A DNA stretch of 34,208 nucleotides, taken from positions 1-34,208 of the forward strand of contig JAKOWJ010000262.1 in the NCBI GenBank assembly GCA_029781595.1. The letters are read 5' to 3'. Origin of the DNA: Pseudomonadota bacterium (GTDB taxonomy: Bacteria; Pseudomonadota; Gammaproteobacteria; Burkholderiales; Usitatibacteraceae). The position numbers and the translations under genes are program-made. Below are positions 32,277 through 34,208 of the stretch, one piece after another; position 1 is the first letter of the stretch, and each line of letters starts with the position of its first letter. The notes below the pieces were generated by a model. It was not told the DNA's origin. It searched no databases and was given only the letters and a program-made list of their open reading frames with translations.

Positions 32277-32388
32277 GGCGCGTTCTTTTCGTGAAGGGCG
32301 GGCGCAGGGCCGGCCCCGGAGCGGTTTCCCGGCGATTCTACGCGCCGCGGGCGCCATCCGCCGAATGGGGCCGGGAAGCGAATTTTGC

Positions 32389-32394
32389 TACACT
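32389..32394 (+). promoter_or_regulatory. Extended -10 for the symporter gene
   Basis: TGCTACACT: extended -10 TG plus TACACT, 57 bp before the ATG at 32452. No clear -35. Confidence 0.45.
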
Positions 32395-32451
32395 CGCCGG
32401 CGATTCCGGACGGTCCCGTCCGCCCCGACCGGCCCCGCCGGCCCCACCGCC

Positions 32452-33873
32452 ATGCTCCTCTGGTTCGTCATCATCTACTGGGTCATCTCGGTGGCGATCG
32501 GCATCTACGCCGCCAAGTTCGTCCACAACACGAAGGACTTCGCGGTGGCGGGCCGGGCGATGCCGATGGCGGTGGTCACCGCCACGGTCTTCGCGACCTG
32601 GTTCGGCTCCGAGACGGTGCTGGGCATCCCCGCCACCTTCCTGAAGGAAGGCTTCGCGGGCGTGATCGCCGACCCCTTCGGCTCGTCGCTGTGCCTGGTG
32701 CTGGTGGGGCTGTTCTTCGCGCGGCCCCTGTACCGGATGAACCTGCTCACCATCGGCGACTACTACCGCAAGCGCTACAGCCGGCCGGTGGAGATGCTCA
32801 CCACGCTGTGCATCGTGGTGTCGTACCTGGGCTGGGTGGGCGCGCAGATCAAGGCGCTGGGCCTGGTGTTCAGCGTGGTCTCCGACGGCGCCATCACCCA
32901 GCAGTGGGGCATGATCATCGGCGCCTCCACGGTGCTGGTCTACACGATGCTGGGCGGCATGTTCTCGGTGGCGATCACCGACTTCATCCAGATGATCATC
33001 ATCGTGCTCGGCATGCTCTACATCGGCTGGGAGGTGAGCGGACTGGCCGGCGGCGTGGGCGCCGTCGTCTCGCACGCGGCGGCCAACGGCAAGTTCCACA
33101 TCCTTCCGGCGCCGGAGCTCAAGGACGTGCTGTGGTTCGTGGCGGCCTGGATCACCATGATGCTGGGATCCATCCCGCAGCAGGACGTCTTCCAGCGCGT
33201 GCAGTCGGCGCGCAACGAGAACATCGCCGCGAGGTCCTCGATCCTGGGCGGCGTGCTCTACTTCTGCTTCGCCTTCATCCCGATGTTCCTCGCGTACTCG
33301 GCGACCATCATCGACCCGAAGATGGTCGAGAGGAACCTCGCCGGCGACACGCAGCTCATCCTGCCGCACCTCATCCTCTCGCCGGTGGTGCCGATCTTCG
33401 CGCAGATCATGTTCTTCGGCGCGCTGCTGTCGGCCATCAAGAGCTGCGCCTCGGCCACGCTCCTGGCGCCCTCGGTGAGCTTCAGCGAGAACATCCTGCG
33501 CCCGCTGCTGCCGCGCATCGGCGACCACCGGTTCCTGCACCTCATGCGCGTGGTGATCGTGGGCTTCACGATCGTGGTGACGGGCGTGGCCCTGAGCACC
33601 GACGCCAGCATCTACAAGATGGTGGAGAACGCCTACAAGGTCACCCTCGTGGGCGCCTTCGTGCCGCTGGTGTGCGGCCTGTACTGGCGGCGCTCCACCA
33701 ACCTGGGCGCCACGCTCGCCATCGTCTTCGGGCTGGCCACCTGGCTCGTCTTCGAGGCCGTCGAGCCCGAGGGGCTCGTGCCCCCGCAGCTCGCGGGCCT
33801 CGTGGCGAGCTTCGGGGGCATGATCCTGGGCTCGCTCGCCCTGCGCGGGCTGCAGCGCGAGCCGGCCGCCTGA
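32452..33873 (+). CDS. Sodium:solute symporter (SSS family)
   Basis: 473 residues, about 12-13 predicted membrane helices beginning LLWFVIIYWVISVAIGIYAA. Family features: NTKDFAVAGRAMPMAVVTATVFATWFG (the conserved unwound first core helix), GDYYRKRYSRPVEML, and ALLSAIKSCASATLLAPSVSFSENI, corresponding to the SSS signature with small residues for Na+ binding. Couples sodium entry to uptake of an organic solute such as an amino acid, sugar or carboxylate; the substrate is not defined. Divergent from the ABC importer with 175 bp between, so the two uptake systems may share regulation. The ATG at 32452 precedes the first helix directly. Confidence 0.92.
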   Translation: MLLWFVIIYWVISVAIGIYAAKFVHNTKDFAVAGRAMPMAVVTATVFATWFGSETVLGIPATFLKEGFAGVIADPFGSSLCLVLVGLFFARPLYRMNLLTIGDYYRKRYSRPVEMLTTLCIVVSYLGWVGAQIKALGLVFSVVSDGAITQQWGMIIGASTVLVYTMLGGMFSVAITDFIQMIIIVLGMLYIGWEVSGLAGGVGAVVSHAAANGKFHILPAPELKDVLWFVAAWITMMLGSIPQQDVFQRVQSARNENIAARSSILGGVLYFCFAFIPMFLAYSATIIDPKMVERNLAGDTQLILPHLILSPVVPIFAQIMFFGALLSAIKSCASATLLAPSVSFSENILRPLLPRIGDHRFLHLMRVVIVGFTIVVTGVALSTDASIYKMVENAYKVTLVGAFVPLVCGLYWRRSTNLGATLAIVFGLATWLVFEAVEPEGLVPPQLAGLVASFGGMILGSLALRGLQREPAA

Positions 33874-33896
33874 GCGCGGGTGGAATAAAAGTCCGA

Positions 33897-33925
33897 TTGA
33901 CAGTGCCGGCCGCGGCGGGGAATAT
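33897..33925 (+). promoter_or_regulatory. Strong promoter candidate for the DUF6502 gene
   Basis: Consensus -35 TTGACA, 17-bp spacer, GAATAT. It is the best sigma-70-type match in the window. The expected start near 33932 gives a leader of about 65 nt. Confidence 0.6.
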
Positions 33926-33997
33926 TTCCCGCAACAAGGCTGTTCCCCTTCCCGGGAGAGGCGGCCACACCGCCTGGGAAGGGCGCACACCACCATC

Positions 33998-34208
33998 ATG
34001 GGTCGGCAACTCGAGCCATCTGCGGCACTGCTTGCGAGCCTGGACCGCATCCTGCGTCCGCTCGCGCGGCTGATGATCGCCAGGGGCGTCACGCTGCCGG
34101 CCGCCGTGGAGATGCTCAAGGGCTCGCTCGTCAGGGTGGCGGCGCAGGAATTCGGGCTGGACGGCGCGGCGCCCACCGACACGCGCATCAGCCTGCTCAC
34201 GGGCGTGC
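33998..34208 (+). CDS. DUF6502 family protein, 3' end outside window
   Basis: The first 70 residues are visible, running off the window: MGRQLEPSAALLASLDRILRP, then LARLMIARGVTLPAAVEMLKG, then SLVRVAAQEFGLDG. The final block TDTRISLLTGV matches the TDSRISVLTGLHRKE-like end of the DUF6502 N-terminal region, which looks like a small helical (possibly HTH-like) domain. Function unknown. The ATG at 33998 starts the conserved pattern. The upstream promoter is a near-consensus one. Confidence 0.7.
   Translation, partial: MGRQLEPSAALLASLDRILRPLARLMIARGVTLPAAVEMLKGSLVRVAAQEFGLDGAAPTDTRISLLTGV

Overview
The window is about 34 kb of very GC-rich DNA (roughly 70 % by eye) with dense bacterial genes and no tRNA, rRNA, CRISPR array, insertion sequence or phage gene that I can see. 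The gene set fits an aerobic to facultative Betaproteobacterium, perhaps an Usitatibacter- or Burkholderiales-like organism. It includes TamB, UbiB, Tex, a cobalamin-dependent ribonucleotide reductase, an IPTL-CTERM surface protein, HAF-repeat and DUF11 secreted proteins, and FNR/ANR-type boxes. The lineage is inferred from gene families and base composition only.

Layout. 1-3162: C-terminal part of a TamB-like envelope protein. 3163-3506: non-coding DNA with hairpins and REP-like palindromes. 3507-4665: DUF302 protein and an Asp/Glu-type racemase. 4743-7109: Tex. 7241-10630: a seven-repeat DUF11 surface protein ending in an anchor-type domain and an IPTL-CTERM tail. 10646-14022: small genes (DUF123/GIY-YIG protein, membrane peptide, periplasmic protein, WYL regulator with a clear palindromic operator, 38-residue lipoprotein, HNH nuclease, SGNH-type hydrolase). 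14350-18649: lytic transglycosylase, methyltransferase, atypical patatin, two secreted proteins and an orphan type IV pilin. 18663-22293: nrdJ and msrA, divergent across a region holding an FNR/ANR-type box. 22388-26410: ubiB, a secreted HELGH protein and a HAF-repeat protein. 26447-28178: an endonuclease/exonuclease/phosphatase-family protein and a class D beta-lactamase homologue that has lost two catalytic lysines. 28185-32276: a complete CUT1-type ABC importer operon. 32452-34208: a sodium:solute symporter and the start of a DUF6502 protein.

Organisation. Apart from the ABC importer, most genes look like single-gene units on alternating strands. There are about ten convergent pairs. Four overlap, and three of those share the tetranucleotide CTAG as both stop codons. 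Several convergent ends carry strong GC hairpins, some inside the last codons, which probably act as two-way terminators. A REP-like palindrome built on AATCGGGGA/TCCCCGATT occurs three times plus one decayed copy.

Most worth a second look: the OXA-like protein (STFK to STFE, KTG to RTG, at exactly the OXA-10 positions 70 and 205); the FNR/ANR-type promoter of nrdJ and a second such box before a small periplasmic protein; the WYL operator; the REPIN-like pair whose edge supplies the msrA stop codon; and the structured non-coding stretch after tamB. I did not find a clearly new multi-gene system.
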